A stretch of 64,000 bases of DNA from RI-92 sp037384645 (lineage in GTDB: Bacteria; Pseudomonadota; Gammaproteobacteria; UBA6429; Thiohalophilaceae): assembly GCA_037384645.1 (NCBI GenBank), contig JARRNT010000016.1, forward strand, positions 37,877 through 101,876, written 5' to 3'. Under the pieces are notes generated by a model that had not been told where the DNA came from, did no database searches, and saw only the letters and a program-made list of their open reading frames with translations. Shown here in pieces: positions 34,777 to 44,692 of this stretch (the stretch's first letter is position 1; each line of letters starts with the position of its first letter). Made by a program: the position numbers and the translations under genes.

Positions 34777-35238
34777 ATGCGGATGTTTAGAGGAGTCACC
34801 ATACTTAACCTGGATGCCAAGGGGCGCATGGCCGTGCCCAGCAAGTACCGTGAGCGCTTGTTGCAACAGGGAAACGGACAGTTAGTGGTCACTCTCGATA
34901 TGAGCGACCCCTGCCTCCTCATTTATCCCATCCCGGAATGGGAAGACATTGAACGCAAGCTGGTGCGACTGCCCAGCCTGAATCAACAGGCCATGCGCAT
35001 AAAACGCCTGCTGCTGGGGCATGCCTCAGAAGTCGAACTGGATTCCCACGGACGGATATTGTTGCCACCGGCTTTGCGTGACCTGGTGAAACTGGATAAG
35101 CGCATCATTTTGCTGGGTCAGGGCAATAAATTCGAGGTTTGGGATGAGCAGACCTGGAATGAACGGCGTGAGCAATGGCTGGAGCAACCAGTGACGGATC
35201 AGGGACTTTCTGATGATCTGGAGTCCTTGTCGTTGTAG
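34777..35238 (+). CDS. mraZ: Transcriptional regulator MraZ
   Basis: A 153-residue protein with two AbrB-like (SpoVT) domains, each with the DxxGR motif: LDAKGRMAVPSKYRERL and LDSHGRILLPPALRDLV. It binds TGGGN repeats at its own promoter and regulates the dcw cluster. Family members usually begin MFRG, which would place the start at ATG 34783, two codons after the ATG at 34777. Neither has a strong ribosome binding site. Confidence 0.96.
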   Translation: MRMFRGVTILNLDAKGRMAVPSKYRERLLQQGNGQLVVTLDMSDPCLLIYPIPEWEDIERKLVRLPSLNQQAMRIKRLLLGHASEVELDSHGRILLPPALRDLVKLDKRIILLGQGNKFEVWDEQTWNERREQWLEQPVTDQGLSDDLESLSL

Positions 35239-35243
35239 ATAGG

Positions 35244-36176
35244 GTGGCGGAGCAAATACATCAGACGGTTTTGCTTGAGGAGGCCATCGCCGCGTTGCGG
35301 ATAAATCCCGATGGGATTTATGTGGACGGTACCTACGGTCGTGGAGGCCATAGTCAAATGATATTGCAGCAGTTATCCAGTGAAGGGCGTCTACTGGTGA
35401 TCGACAAGGATCCCGAGGCAATTGCTGCTGCCCAGCTGTCCCTGGGTGTTGATCCGCGTACTTATATATATAGTGGCAGTTATGCCAATCTTGGTGAAAT
35501 TCTCGTTAGTGCCGGCTGGCAACGCCCGGTTCATGGCATTTTGCTGGATTTGGGCGTGTCTTCCCCCCAACTGGATGAGGCCGGTCGCGGTTTCAGTTTT
35601 CGCCAGAGCGGGCCACTGGATATGCGCATGGACCCCGCACACGGCGAATCCGCGGCAGACTGGCTGGCCCGTGCATCGGAACAGGAGATCAGCCGGGTAC
35701 TGCGCGATTACGGGGAAGAGCGTTTTCATAAACGCATTGCCCGTGCCATTGTCAGGGCTCGGGACGAAGAACCGATAAGTACCACCCAGCGCCTCGCTGC
35801 CATTGTGGCGGCAGCCATTCCTACCCGCGAGCAGGGCAAGGATCCTGCTACCCGTTCATTCCAGGGCATTCGCATATTCATCAACCACGAACTGGAAGAA
35901 TTGCAGCAATGCCTGGAAGGCTGTGTTGATCTGCTGGCAGCGGGTGGCCGGCTTGTCATCATCTCGTTTCATTCTCTGGAAGACCGGATAGTTAAACGTT
36001 TTATTCGAAAACAAAGTCGTGGCGATGAATACCCGCCGGACTTGCCCATCTCCCATGTGGAATCCAACGCGAAACTGCGTGAAGTTGGCAAACCCGTACG
36101 TCCCGGCGATGCCGAGATCAGGCGTAACCCTCGGGCACGTAGCGCGATCATGCGCGTGGCGGAGCGTTTGTCATGA
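35244..36176 (+). CDS. rsmH: 16S rRNA (cytosine(1402)-N4)-methyltransferase RsmH
   Basis: Methylates N4 of C1402, the same nucleotide that RsmI methylates at the ribose. It is 310 residues, starting at GTG 35244 five bases after mraZ. Motifs are VDGTYGRGGHSQMIL, ILLDLGVSSPQLDEAGRGFS and LDMRMDP. It overlaps ftsL by four bases. Confidence 0.97.
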   Translation: MAEQIHQTVLLEEAIAALRINPDGIYVDGTYGRGGHSQMILQQLSSEGRLLVIDKDPEAIAAAQLSLGVDPRTYIYSGSYANLGEILVSAGWQRPVHGILLDLGVSSPQLDEAGRGFSFRQSGPLDMRMDPAHGESAADWLARASEQEISRVLRDYGEERFHKRIARAIVRARDEEPISTTQRLAAIVAAAIPTREQGKDPATRSFQGIRIFINHELEELQQCLEGCVDLLAAGGRLVIISFHSLEDRIVKRFIRKQSRGDEYPPDLPISHVESNAKLREVGKPVRPGDAEIRRNPRARSAIMRVAERLS

Positions 36177-36442
36177 GTGGGCGCCTTCTGACAGCAGTAT
36201 TGATCATGGCAGTAATGAGTAGTGCTATCGGTGTGATCTACGCAAAACACCGTAATCGCATGCTTTATTTCGATCTGACACGTTTACAGCAGCAGCAGGA
36301 TGAGTTGAATGTGAACTGGGGACGTCTGCAACTGGAACAGAGTACCTGGGCCACGCATAGTCGGATTGAGCATATCGCACGTACCAAGCTGGATATGCGT
36401 AATGTGAATTATGATGATGTGGTGATCGTCAAAGATGAATGA
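36173..36442 (+). CDS. ftsL: Cell division protein FtsL
   Basis: A small bitopic divisome protein that forms a complex with FtsB and FtsQ. It is 89 residues with one membrane helix near the N-terminus (about 4-23) and a periplasmic coiled coil with a leucine heptad (LTRLQQQQDELNVNWGRLQL). Recognised mainly by place between rsmH and ftsI and by shape. It overlaps both neighbours. Confidence 0.92.
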   Translation: MSGRLLTAVLIMAVMSSAIGVIYAKHRNRMLYFDLTRLQQQQDELNVNWGRLQLEQSTWATHSRIEHIARTKLDMRNVNYDDVVIVKDE

Positions 36443-38150
36443 GGCAGTACACAAACCGGCACGCAGTTTCCGAATCACGGTGGTGATTACCGTGGTCCTG
36501 CTCGTGCCTGTCGCGCTGGTACTGCGTGCCTTTGATTTACATATCGTCGACCACAATTTCCTGCAAAGTCAGGGAAACGCAAGAGTCCTGCGAACACTTA
36601 CTGTTTCAGCGCACCGTGGCATGATTGTGGATCGCAACGGCGAGCCTCTGGCCGTGAGTACACCGGTCGATACCGTCTGGGCAGATCCACAGAAATTCAA
36701 AGCAACCAGCGAGCAGATGGACCGCCTGGCCCGCGCACTTGACCTTAATGCCAGGGATATGCGCAAGACAATTCGTGATTACAGGCATCAGAAAAAAGAA
36801 TTCGTATTTATAAAGCGCCGGATTAATCCGGAAATTGCCCAGCAGGCGATGAATCTAAAAATCCAGGGGCTTTATACCAAGCGTGAATACCGGCGCTACT
36901 ACCCCAGTGCTGAGGTTGCAGCTCACCTGGTAGGTTTTACCAATGTGGATGATATTGGCCAGGAAGGCGTCGAACTGGAATTTAATAAATATCTTCAGGG
37001 CCATGACGGTAGCCGGATGGTCATGATCGATAGTATCGGGCGCATCATCAAGAATGTAGAGATGATCAAGCAACCACGGCCGGGCAAGGACCTGGTATTG
37101 AGCATTGACCGTCGTTTGCAGTACCTGGCCTATCGTGAGTTGAAAAAAGCGGTATTCGAACATCATGCGAAAGCAGGTTCGGCGACTATCCTGGACGTAC
37201 AAACCGGTGAAATCCTGGCGATGGTTAACCAGCCATCATTTAATCCCAATAATCGCGATGATCTGAAAGGTTACCTGTATCGCAATCGTGCGGTGACGGA
37301 TACTTTTGAACCGGGCTCAACAGTAAAACCATTCACTATCGCGGCCGCACTTGAATCCGGCTTGTACAAGCCATCCACGATAGTGAATACCTCACCCGGT
37401 TATATGATGGTTGGAAGCAACACTATCCGCGATGATCGTGATTATGGTCGCATTAATCTGTTACAGATTATTCAGAAATCCAGTAATGTCGGGGCCAGCA
37501 AGATAGCGCTGAGCATCAACCCAAACTTGCTGCTCAAAGTGCATGAGAAAGTCGGGTTTGGCGAGCTTACCGGGAGTGGCCTGCCGGGTGAGGCGAGTGG
37601 TGTTTTACATACCCCGCGGGTATGGCGTGCGATTGAGCGCGCGACAGTTTCATATGGTTATGGACTGGCAGTTACCAACCTGCAGCTTGCCAGGGCTTAC
37701 TGCGTACTGGCCAGCGGAGGCTACCTGAAACCTGTCACTGTCCAGTTGCAGTCAAATCCGGTACAGGGACGACGTGTCATCCCAGCCAGGTACGATCACG
37801 AAATCATCAAGATGCTGCGCGCAGTCGTTCAGCCCGGTGGGACAGGTACCCGCGCAGCAGTGCCGGGTTATTCTATCGCGGGGAAGACCGGTACGGTACG
37901 TAACATTGGTAAACACGGCTATGCCCCGCATAAATATGTATCCGTATTTGTCGGCATGGCTCCAGCGAGCCATCCACGCCTGGTGATGGCAGTAACAATT
38001 TATGATCCTAAAGATGTCTATTACGGTGGGTTAGTGGCGGCACCCGTGTTTGGGGCAACCATGGCAGGGGCCATGCGTTTGCTGGATATCCCGCCGGATG
38101 AGTTACCGGCTAAGCCTGTCAATTTTGCCATGCTCGGGAGACAACAATGA
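36435..38150 (+). CDS. ftsI: Peptidoglycan D,D-transpeptidase FtsI (PBP3)
   Basis: The septal class B penicillin-binding protein. It is 571 residues, with one N-terminal helix (about 12-31), a dimerisation/pedestal domain, and a transpeptidase domain with Ser295-Thr-Val-Lys298, SSN at 349-351 and KTG at 484-486. It cross-links septal peptidoglycan with FtsW. Confidence 0.97.
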   Translation: MNEAVHKPARSFRITVVITVVLLVPVALVLRAFDLHIVDHNFLQSQGNARVLRTLTVSAHRGMIVDRNGEPLAVSTPVDTVWADPQKFKATSEQMDRLARALDLNARDMRKTIRDYRHQKKEFVFIKRRINPEIAQQAMNLKIQGLYTKREYRRYYPSAEVAAHLVGFTNVDDIGQEGVELEFNKYLQGHDGSRMVMIDSIGRIIKNVEMIKQPRPGKDLVLSIDRRLQYLAYRELKKAVFEHHAKAGSATILDVQTGEILAMVNQPSFNPNNRDDLKGYLYRNRAVTDTFEPGSTVKPFTIAAALESGLYKPSTIVNTSPGYMMVGSNTIRDDRDYGRINLLQIIQKSSNVGASKIALSINPNLLLKVHEKVGFGELTGSGLPGEASGVLHTPRVWRAIERATVSYGYGLAVTNLQLARAYCVLASGGYLKPVTVQLQSNPVQGRRVIPARYDHEIIKMLRAVVQPGGTGTRAAVPGYSIAGKTGTVRNIGKHGYAPHKYVSVFVGMAPASHPRLVMAVTIYDPKDVYYGGLVAAPVFGATMAGAMRLLDIPPDELPAKPVNFAMLGRQQ

Positions 38151-39673
38151 TGACGGCGCAAATCAGGATGCCTGCAATGTCTCTGGCCGAGTTGTTATTA
38201 GGATTTGCGGAGGTAGTCTCGCGCGAGGATATATTGATTCAGCGTCTGATGCTGGATAGCCGCCAGGTAGAGCCGGGCGATTTATTTATTGCCATACCCG
38301 GTCAGTCTGTGGACGGACGCAAATTTATTGACGATGCAATAACGCGGGGTGCGGCTGCAGTACTCTGGCACAGCGATGAGGGAAGCGAGCCGATTCCGAT
38401 TCATTGGCGGTCTTCCGTGAGCGGTCTTCCGTTACCTGTTATTGCAGTAGAAAATTTGATACACAAGGTCGGCGTCCTCGCCGACCGCTTCTATGCGGCA
38501 CCATCAAATTCACTCTATACCGTTGGTATCACTGGTACCAACGGAAAAACATCGACCAGTCAGTTTATTGCCCAGGCCCTTAATGAAACAAAACATTGTG
38601 GTGTGATGGGGACTATGGGCTGGGGTTTCCTGCCTGATTTAGAGGAATCGACGCATACAACGCCTGATGCGATTACTTGCCATCGGCAACTGGCACAATT
38701 GCGGGATCGCGATGCAAAAGCAGTCGCAATGGAAGTCTCATCCCACGCGCTTGATCAGGGGCGTGTCAGTGGTGTTCATTTCGATTGTGCGGTCTTCACC
38801 AATCTGACGCATGACCATCTTGATTACCATGGCGATATGCAGGCTTACGCAGATGCCAAGAGGCGGTTGTTTCACTGGCCACAAATACAGTGCCAGATTA
38901 TAAACCAGGATGATGCCTTTGGCCGGGATCTGATTACGCAATGCCCCACAAAGTGCAAACTTTATACTTATGGCATTGAAAGTCACAATGGTATGCCTGA
39001 TCTGTTTGCCGATGCCATTCAATACCATCGAACTGGCATATCCATGCAGTTACATACCCCCTATGGTAACGGTAAACTCGATGTCGGCTTGTTTGGCCAG
39101 TTTAATGTTTACAACCTGCTGGCAACGCTCGGCGTATTACTCGATGCCGGTCTCTCATTCGAAAATGCGTTATCCCGACTGCATCAATTAAAACCGGTGG
39201 GCGGCCGTATGCAGGTTATGCATACGGATTCAGAACCTGTGGTGATCGTGGATTATGCTCATACACCGGATGCCCTGCAGCAAATTCTCACCGCAGCCCG
39301 TCAACATGCCTTTGGTCGGATATGGCTGGTTTTCGGTTGTGGTGGTGACAGGGATAAGGCCAAGCGACCAGTAATGGGTGCGATCGCAGAAAGTTTTGCC
39401 GACAAGGTCGTGCTGACTTCCGATAACCCCCGACATGAATCTCCTCAGCAGATTATTGACAATATCCTGGCGGGGTTTCGTGCCAAAGATTCTGTCACGG
39501 TGGAGCCGGACAGGATGCGGGCAATTCAACATGCTCTGCATAATGCCTCAAACCGGGATGTTATCGTGATTGCAGGAAAAGGGCATGAAACCTATCAGCA
39601 GTTTGGTGATGAGAGGCTGGTGTTTAATGATTGTAAAGTGGTTGCGGATTTCTGGGCTGGAGCAGCGCTATGA
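38147..39673 (+). CDS. murE: UDP-MurNAc-L-Ala-D-Glu:meso-diaminopimelate ligase MurE
   Basis: Adds the third amino acid to the peptidoglycan precursor. It is 508 residues, with ATP-binding loop GITGTNGKTSTSQF and C-terminal KGHETYQ. The substrate-choice motif reads DNPR (LTSDNPRHESP), which indicates meso-diaminopimelate rather than lysine. It overlaps ftsI and murF by four bases each. Confidence 0.97.
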   Translation: MMTAQIRMPAMSLAELLLGFAEVVSREDILIQRLMLDSRQVEPGDLFIAIPGQSVDGRKFIDDAITRGAAAVLWHSDEGSEPIPIHWRSSVSGLPLPVIAVENLIHKVGVLADRFYAAPSNSLYTVGITGTNGKTSTSQFIAQALNETKHCGVMGTMGWGFLPDLEESTHTTPDAITCHRQLAQLRDRDAKAVAMEVSSHALDQGRVSGVHFDCAVFTNLTHDHLDYHGDMQAYADAKRRLFHWPQIQCQIINQDDAFGRDLITQCPTKCKLYTYGIESHNGMPDLFADAIQYHRTGISMQLHTPYGNGKLDVGLFGQFNVYNLLATLGVLLDAGLSFENALSRLHQLKPVGGRMQVMHTDSEPVVIVDYAHTPDALQQILTAARQHAFGRIWLVFGCGGDRDKAKRPVMGAIAESFADKVVLTSDNPRHESPQQIIDNILAGFRAKDSVTVEPDRMRAIQHALHNASNRDVIVIAGKGHETYQQFGDERLVFNDCKVVADFWAGAAL

Positions 39674-41034
39674 GCGAACTCGCATTCCAATGGAACCTGA
39701 ATGCAATCACTGACGCTGCGCAGGGTGTGCTGGAAGGGAATAGTGTGCAAGTAAACGGCATCAATACCGATACTCGCCTCATTGGGCCGGGGCAGGTGTT
39801 TGTTGCTTTGGCAGGCGAAAATTTTGATGGTCATGATTTTGTTGCTCAGGCCTGTCAGCAGGGTGCGGCGGCAGTCATCGTGAGTTCAGAAATTGAATGC
39901 AGGTGTCCGCGGATTCTTGTCAAGAATACGCGAGTTGCCCTGGGCCTGATTGCCCAGGCCTGGCGCAGACAGTTTGCAATACCGCTGATTGCGGTGACCG
40001 GCAGTAACGGCAAAACTACCGTCAAGGAAATGATCAACGCGATTATGTCCGTGCAGGCTGAAACCCTGGCAACCCAGGGAAACCTGAATAATGACATAGG
40101 GGTTCCTCTGACATTGTTGCGGTTACGTGCAAGTCATCGTTGCGCCGTGATTGAAATGGGTGCCAATCATGCCGGTGAAATTGCCTGGTTAACTCAGATT
40201 GCGGAACCTACGGTCGCATTGGTCAATAACGCCGCATCCGCGCATCTGGAAGGGTTTGGTTCACTCGAGGGTGTTGCTCATGCCAAAGGTGAAATCTATG
40301 GTGGTTTATCACCGACAGGTACGGCAGTCATTAATGCTGATGACCGATATGCAGGATTATGGCTGGAATTAAGCAAGGGTAAACATGTAATGCGCTTTGG
40401 CCTGGATAATGAGGCTGATGTGACTGCGAAATGGCAGGTACATGACATTGGCAGCAAAATGACGTTGTTTACTCCTGAAGGCGAAATTGAAATCAAGCTG
40501 AATTTGCCGGGACGGCATAATGTCATGAATGCATTAGCTGCCAGTACAGCCGCACTTGCTGCCGGCGCCAAGCTCACCCAGATACGTGATGGCCTGCAGG
40601 CAATGCATGGGGTTGCCGGTCGTTTACAGGTTAAGCCCGGTTTCGCTGGGAGTCGCATTATTGATGATACTTACAATGCAAACCCGGATTCACTTCGGGC
40701 GGCACTAGATGTGATGAAAAACTTCCAGGGCCGTCATTTCCTGGCACTCGGTGATATGGGTGAGCTGGGAGAGGGAAGCATGGAACTCCATCGTACAGCC
40801 GGGATTACTGCCAAGAATACTGGTGTGGATCGGTTGTACACGGTAGGTTCCATGGCCAAATCGGCAGCTATCAGCTTTGGCCCGGATGCATTTAGTTATG
40901 ATGATCAACACAGCATGATTTCAGCACTGCAAGGCGATTTGGGCAAGGATGTAACCCTTCTCGTCAAAGGTTCACGCCTGGCGCATATGGAAAAGGTGGT
41001 AAAGGCCCTGACATTAAACGGGGAGAGTTGCTGA
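39670..41034 (+). CDS. murF: UDP-MurNAc-tripeptide:D-Ala-D-Ala ligase MurF
   Basis: Attaches D-Ala-D-Ala to complete the UDP-MurNAc-pentapeptide. It is 454 residues, with P-loop AVTGSNGKTTVKEM and the family blocks TQGNLNNDIGVPLTLL and IDDTYNANPDSLRAAL. Its stop overlaps the mraY ATG by one base. Confidence 0.97.
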   Translation: MSELAFQWNLNAITDAAQGVLEGNSVQVNGINTDTRLIGPGQVFVALAGENFDGHDFVAQACQQGAAAVIVSSEIECRCPRILVKNTRVALGLIAQAWRRQFAIPLIAVTGSNGKTTVKEMINAIMSVQAETLATQGNLNNDIGVPLTLLRLRASHRCAVIEMGANHAGEIAWLTQIAEPTVALVNNAASAHLEGFGSLEGVAHAKGEIYGGLSPTGTAVINADDRYAGLWLELSKGKHVMRFGLDNEADVTAKWQVHDIGSKMTLFTPEGEIEIKLNLPGRHNVMNALAASTAALAAGAKLTQIRDGLQAMHGVAGRLQVKPGFAGSRIIDDTYNANPDSLRAALDVMKNFQGRHFLALGDMGELGEGSMELHRTAGITAKNTGVDRLYTVGSMAKSAAISFGPDAFSYDDQHSMISALQGDLGKDVTLLVKGSRLAHMEKVVKALTLNGESC

Positions 41035-42116
41035 TGTTGTACCATCTTGCAGAGTATCTGCAAAAATATTATAGCGGTTTTAATGTTTTCGGCTATTTAA
41101 CATTCCGAGGCATTCTCGGCGTATTAACATCGTTGATTATCTCTTTCATTATCGGGCCAGGAATGATCCGCAAGCTGAGCATGTATAAGATTGGTCAGAC
41201 AGTCAGAGATGATGGTCCGCAGTCTCATCTATCTAAGGCCGGCACGCCAACCATGGGCGGTGCATTAATCCTCGTTGCGGTAAGTATAAGTACATTGTTA
41301 TGGGCTGACCTGCAGAATCATTATATATGGGTAGTGATTCTTACTCTGTTGAGTTTTGGTTTGATCGGTTGGGTAGATGACTACAAGAAACTGATAAAAC
41401 GTGATCCCAGGGGGTTACGGGCTAAATACAAATATTTCTGGCAGTCAGTTATTGCCCTGATAGTTGTCGCATATTTGTTCCATATTTCCACGCCATCTGA
41501 GAGAGAATTCATTGTTCCGGTGTTCAAGCATGCCACGATCTCCATGGGTGTGATCGCCTATATAGTGTTTGGGTATTTTGTGATCGTTGGTTCCAGTAAT
41601 GCCGTTAATCTTACTGATGGGCTGGATGGTCTGGCCATTCTGCCAACGGTCATGGTCGGTGGTGCGCTCGGCATATTCGCTTATCTCAGTGGTAATGCCA
41701 ACTTCTCTCATTATCTGGGTATTCCGCATATACCCGGTGTTGGTGAGCTGATCATTTTCTGTGGAGCGCTGGTTGGAGCCGGACTGGGTTTTCTCTGGTT
41801 TAACACCTATCCTGCCCAGGTCTTTATGGGTGACGTGGGTGCACTGGCACTGGGAGCAGCACTAGGTGTGGTTGCCGTGATGGTGCGGCAGGAACTGGTC
41901 CTGATGATTATGGGTGGCGTTTTTGTCATAGAAACCATTTCGGTAATACTTCAGGTTGCGTCTTTCAAGCTGACAGGAAAGCGTATTTTCAAAATGGCGC
42001 CCTTGCATCATCACTTTGAATTGAAAGGCTGGCCAGAACCTCGCGTTATCGTGCGTTTCTGGATTATTACGGTCATTCTCGTTCTAATCGGGCTGGCCAC
42101 GTTGAAGGTGCGTTAG
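41034..42116 (+). CDS. mraY: Phospho-MurNAc-pentapeptide transferase MraY
   Basis: An integral membrane enzyme that makes lipid I from UDP-MurNAc-pentapeptide and undecaprenyl phosphate. The start ATG at 41034 gives 360 residues, the usual length, with a GGGGAGAG ribosome binding site. It has about ten membrane helices, the Asp-rich motifs WVDDYKK and NLTDGLDGLA, and the C-terminal MAPLHHHFELKGW. Confidence 0.98.
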   Translation: MLYHLAEYLQKYYSGFNVFGYLTFRGILGVLTSLIISFIIGPGMIRKLSMYKIGQTVRDDGPQSHLSKAGTPTMGGALILVAVSISTLLWADLQNHYIWVVILTLLSFGLIGWVDDYKKLIKRDPRGLRAKYKYFWQSVIALIVVAYLFHISTPSEREFIVPVFKHATISMGVIAYIVFGYFVIVGSSNAVNLTDGLDGLAILPTVMVGGALGIFAYLSGNANFSHYLGIPHIPGVGELIIFCGALVGAGLGFLWFNTYPAQVFMGDVGALALGAALGVVAVMVRQELVLMIMGGVFVIETISVILQVASFKLTGKRIFKMAPLHHHFELKGWPEPRVIVRFWIITVILVLIGLATLKVR

Positions 42117-42128
42117 ACGGAGCTGAAT

Positions 42129-43499
42129 GTGCTGACAATGCAGGCAAAAACACAACAATTACCTTGCGCTGATGTATTTTGTAATCAGCGAGTCCTTGTC
42201 GTAGGTCTGGGTGAAACGGGCTTATCATGCGTCCGCTTTTTACATGCACGTGGTGTCGAGCTTGCTGTTACCGACAGCCGCCTGGATCCTCCCGGGCTGA
42301 AAATGGTACAGGATTTATATCCGGATGTTGGTGTCTTTGTCGGCGGATTCGATGAGCAGGCGATTGCTAGTGCGGATGTCCTGTTACTGAGCCCGGGCGT
42401 GGCGCTGAAGACACCTGAGATCGTAAAAGCCGGTGCCCAGAATAAACAGATCGTCGGAGATATCGAGGTTTTTTCACGTTGCGTGAATAAACCGGTTATT
42501 GCCATCACCGGTTCCAACGGTAAAAGCACAGTGACTGCATTGATGGGCGAAATGGCGCGCCTGGCACGCAAGCACGTTTACGTTGGTGGAAACATTGGTA
42601 CACCAGTTCTGGAGTTGATAGAACACGAGCAGGAGGCGGAACTATTTGTGCTGGAGTTATCCAGTTTTCAGCTTGAAACAACTTACAGTCTGAATGCGGC
42701 TGCAAGCGTGATTCTCAATATAAGCGAAGACCACATGGACCGTTATGACTCGCTAAGCGATTATGCTCGGGCCAAACAGCGTATTTATCATGGTAACGGG
42801 ACTGTTGTGGTTAACCAGGATGATACCCGTGTGATGGCGCTGACAAGTGATCTTGAGCCAGGGCGCAGGATAATAGGATTCTCGCTGGGAAAACCACGGG
42901 GTGAGCATGATTTTGGCCTGATGGAAAAAAATAATCAGACCTGGCTGGCATGTGGTTCTCAGTTGTTACTCGCTGTCGACGAGCTTCGCATCAAAGGAAG
43001 CCATAATATTGCCAACGCCCTGGCGTGTCTGGCCCTCGGCACGGCAACAGGCTTGCCAATGCCAGCTATGCTCGAAGGATTACGCCAGTTCTCCGGATTG
43101 CCTCATCGTACACAATGGATTGCCGAGCACGACGGCGTGCAATGGTTTAATGATTCGAAGGCTACCAATGTCGGGGCGGCATTGGCGGCAATAAATGGAC
43201 TACAGGCGAGGACACTTTTCGTCATTCTCGGTGGGCAAGGCAAGGGCCAGGATTTTACACCGCTGAACGGGGTACTGGCTGCCCGTAACGCTCATGTCTT
43301 GTTGCTTGGTGAGGATGCAGAACGCATTGCTTCCGAACTGGACAAGCGAATTACCCAAACCATGGTCAAGGATATGGCAGAGGCTGTCACGACAGCATCA
43401 CAGCTGGCACGTGCAGGTGACGTGGTTCTGTTGTCACCAGCTTGTGCCAGTTTCGACATGTTCAGGGGCTATGCGGATCGGGGACAGACGCTGCAATGA
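42129..43499 (+). CDS. murD: UDP-N-acetylmuramoylalanine:D-glutamate ligase MurD
   Basis: Adds D-Glu to UDP-MurNAc-L-Ala. It is 456 residues from GTG 42129, which has a GGAG ribosome binding site eight bases upstream; an ATG three codons later is also possible. Motifs are VLVVGLGETGLSCVRFL, AITGSNGKSTVTALMG, ILNISEDHMDRY and NDSKATNVGA. Confidence 0.96.
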   Translation: MLTMQAKTQQLPCADVFCNQRVLVVGLGETGLSCVRFLHARGVELAVTDSRLDPPGLKMVQDLYPDVGVFVGGFDEQAIASADVLLLSPGVALKTPEIVKAGAQNKQIVGDIEVFSRCVNKPVIAITGSNGKSTVTALMGEMARLARKHVYVGGNIGTPVLELIEHEQEAELFVLELSSFQLETTYSLNAAASVILNISEDHMDRYDSLSDYARAKQRIYHGNGTVVVNQDDTRVMALTSDLEPGRRIIGFSLGKPRGEHDFGLMEKNNQTWLACGSQLLLAVDELRIKGSHNIANALACLALGTATGLPMPAMLEGLRQFSGLPHRTQWIAEHDGVQWFNDSKATNVGAALAAINGLQARTLFVILGGQGKGQDFTPLNGVLAARNAHVLLLGEDAERIASELDKRITQTMVKDMAEAVTTASQLARAGDVVLLSPACASFDMFRGYADRGQTLQ

Positions 43500-44692
43500 A
43501 TTTGCAGATTGCGAATCATCTGCAGAATCTGTTCAAACCGGAACCGGAACCCGGGGTTAACTGGTCCATGGATATGTGGCTGGTCGGGAGCCTGTTGGCG
43601 ATCGTTATCCTGGGTCTGATCATGGTCGGCTCTTCCTCAGTATCCGTGGCGGATCGCGAACTGGGTGAACCCTTTTATTATTTGTGGCGGCAAATGTTGT
43701 TTACCGGTATGGGCATGATTGCTGCCATTATCGTCGTACGTATTCCAATGCGAATCTGGCAGGAATTGGGACCGGCACTCATGATCTTAAACCTGCTGTT
43801 ACTGTCGCTGGTGTTTGTACCCGGCCTGGGGCACTCGGCTAATGGCAGCACCCGCTGGATTGCCATTGGTAGCTTCCATTTACAGGCTTCCGAAATCGTA
43901 AAATTATTCAGTGTTATTTATCTTGCCGGCTATCTGGTTCGACATAATGAAGATGTTCGGACCACGTACGCCGGGTTCCTGCGCCCGTTGGGCTTGCTGG
44001 TGATCATTTCCGTATTGTTGTTACTGGAACCCGATTTTGGTGCTGCCGCAGTATTGATTACCACTGCCGTCGCGATGATGTGGCTTGCCGGTGTACGTGT
44101 CAGCCAGTTTATGCTGTTGATACTTGCCGTCGCTATTACGCTTGCCCTGCTTGTGTATACCTCGGATTATCGCATGCATCGTCTGACGGCCTTCCTCAAT
44201 CCCTGGGCAGATCCCTATAAATCCGGATTTCAATTGACTCAGGCATTGATTGCCTTTGGGCGTGGCGAATGGTTCGGTGTCGGCCTGGGTTCGAGTGTAC
44301 AAAAACTTTTTTACCTGCCTGAGGCACATACCGACTTTTTATTTGCAGTACTTGCTGAAGAACTGGGACTGGTCGGTGTAGTGGCCGTGATTTCCCTGTT
44401 TACGGTTTTAATTGTGAGGGCCCTGCGCATTGGTCGTGCTGCCGAGCTGCGTGAACGTCCGTTTGCAGGTTATGTCGCCTACGGCATTGGCATCTGGATT
44501 GGCCTGCAGGCATTTATCAATATGGGTGTGAACATGGGGGTGCTTCCAACCAAGGGTCTGACCCTGCCTTTTATGAGTTATGGTGGTAGCAGTGTCATTG
44601 TGATGTGTGTGGCCATGGCCTTACTGGTACGTGTCGACTATGAAACACGGCGTGATGATCGAACAATTCAACGAAAAACGCGAGCATGGTGA
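43496..44692 (+). CDS. ftsW: Septal peptidoglycan polymerase FtsW
   Basis: A SEDS-family glycosyltransferase that works with FtsI. The start ATG at 43496 overlaps the murD stop (ATGA) and gives 398 residues with about ten membrane helices. Family blocks are PGLGHSANGSTRWIAIG, LLLEPDFGAAAVL, LTQALIAFGRGEWFG and LPFMSYGGSSV. Confidence 0.97.
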   Translation: MNLQIANHLQNLFKPEPEPGVNWSMDMWLVGSLLAIVILGLIMVGSSSVSVADRELGEPFYYLWRQMLFTGMGMIAAIIVVRIPMRIWQELGPALMILNLLLLSLVFVPGLGHSANGSTRWIAIGSFHLQASEIVKLFSVIYLAGYLVRHNEDVRTTYAGFLRPLGLLVIISVLLLLEPDFGAAAVLITTAVAMMWLAGVRVSQFMLLILAVAITLALLVYTSDYRMHRLTAFLNPWADPYKSGFQLTQALIAFGRGEWFGVGLGSSVQKLFYLPEAHTDFLFAVLAEELGLVGVVAVISLFTVLIVRALRIGRAAELRERPFAGYVAYGIGIWIGLQAFINMGVNMGVLPTKGLTLPFMSYGGSSVIVMCVAMALLVRVDYETRRDDRTIQRKTRAW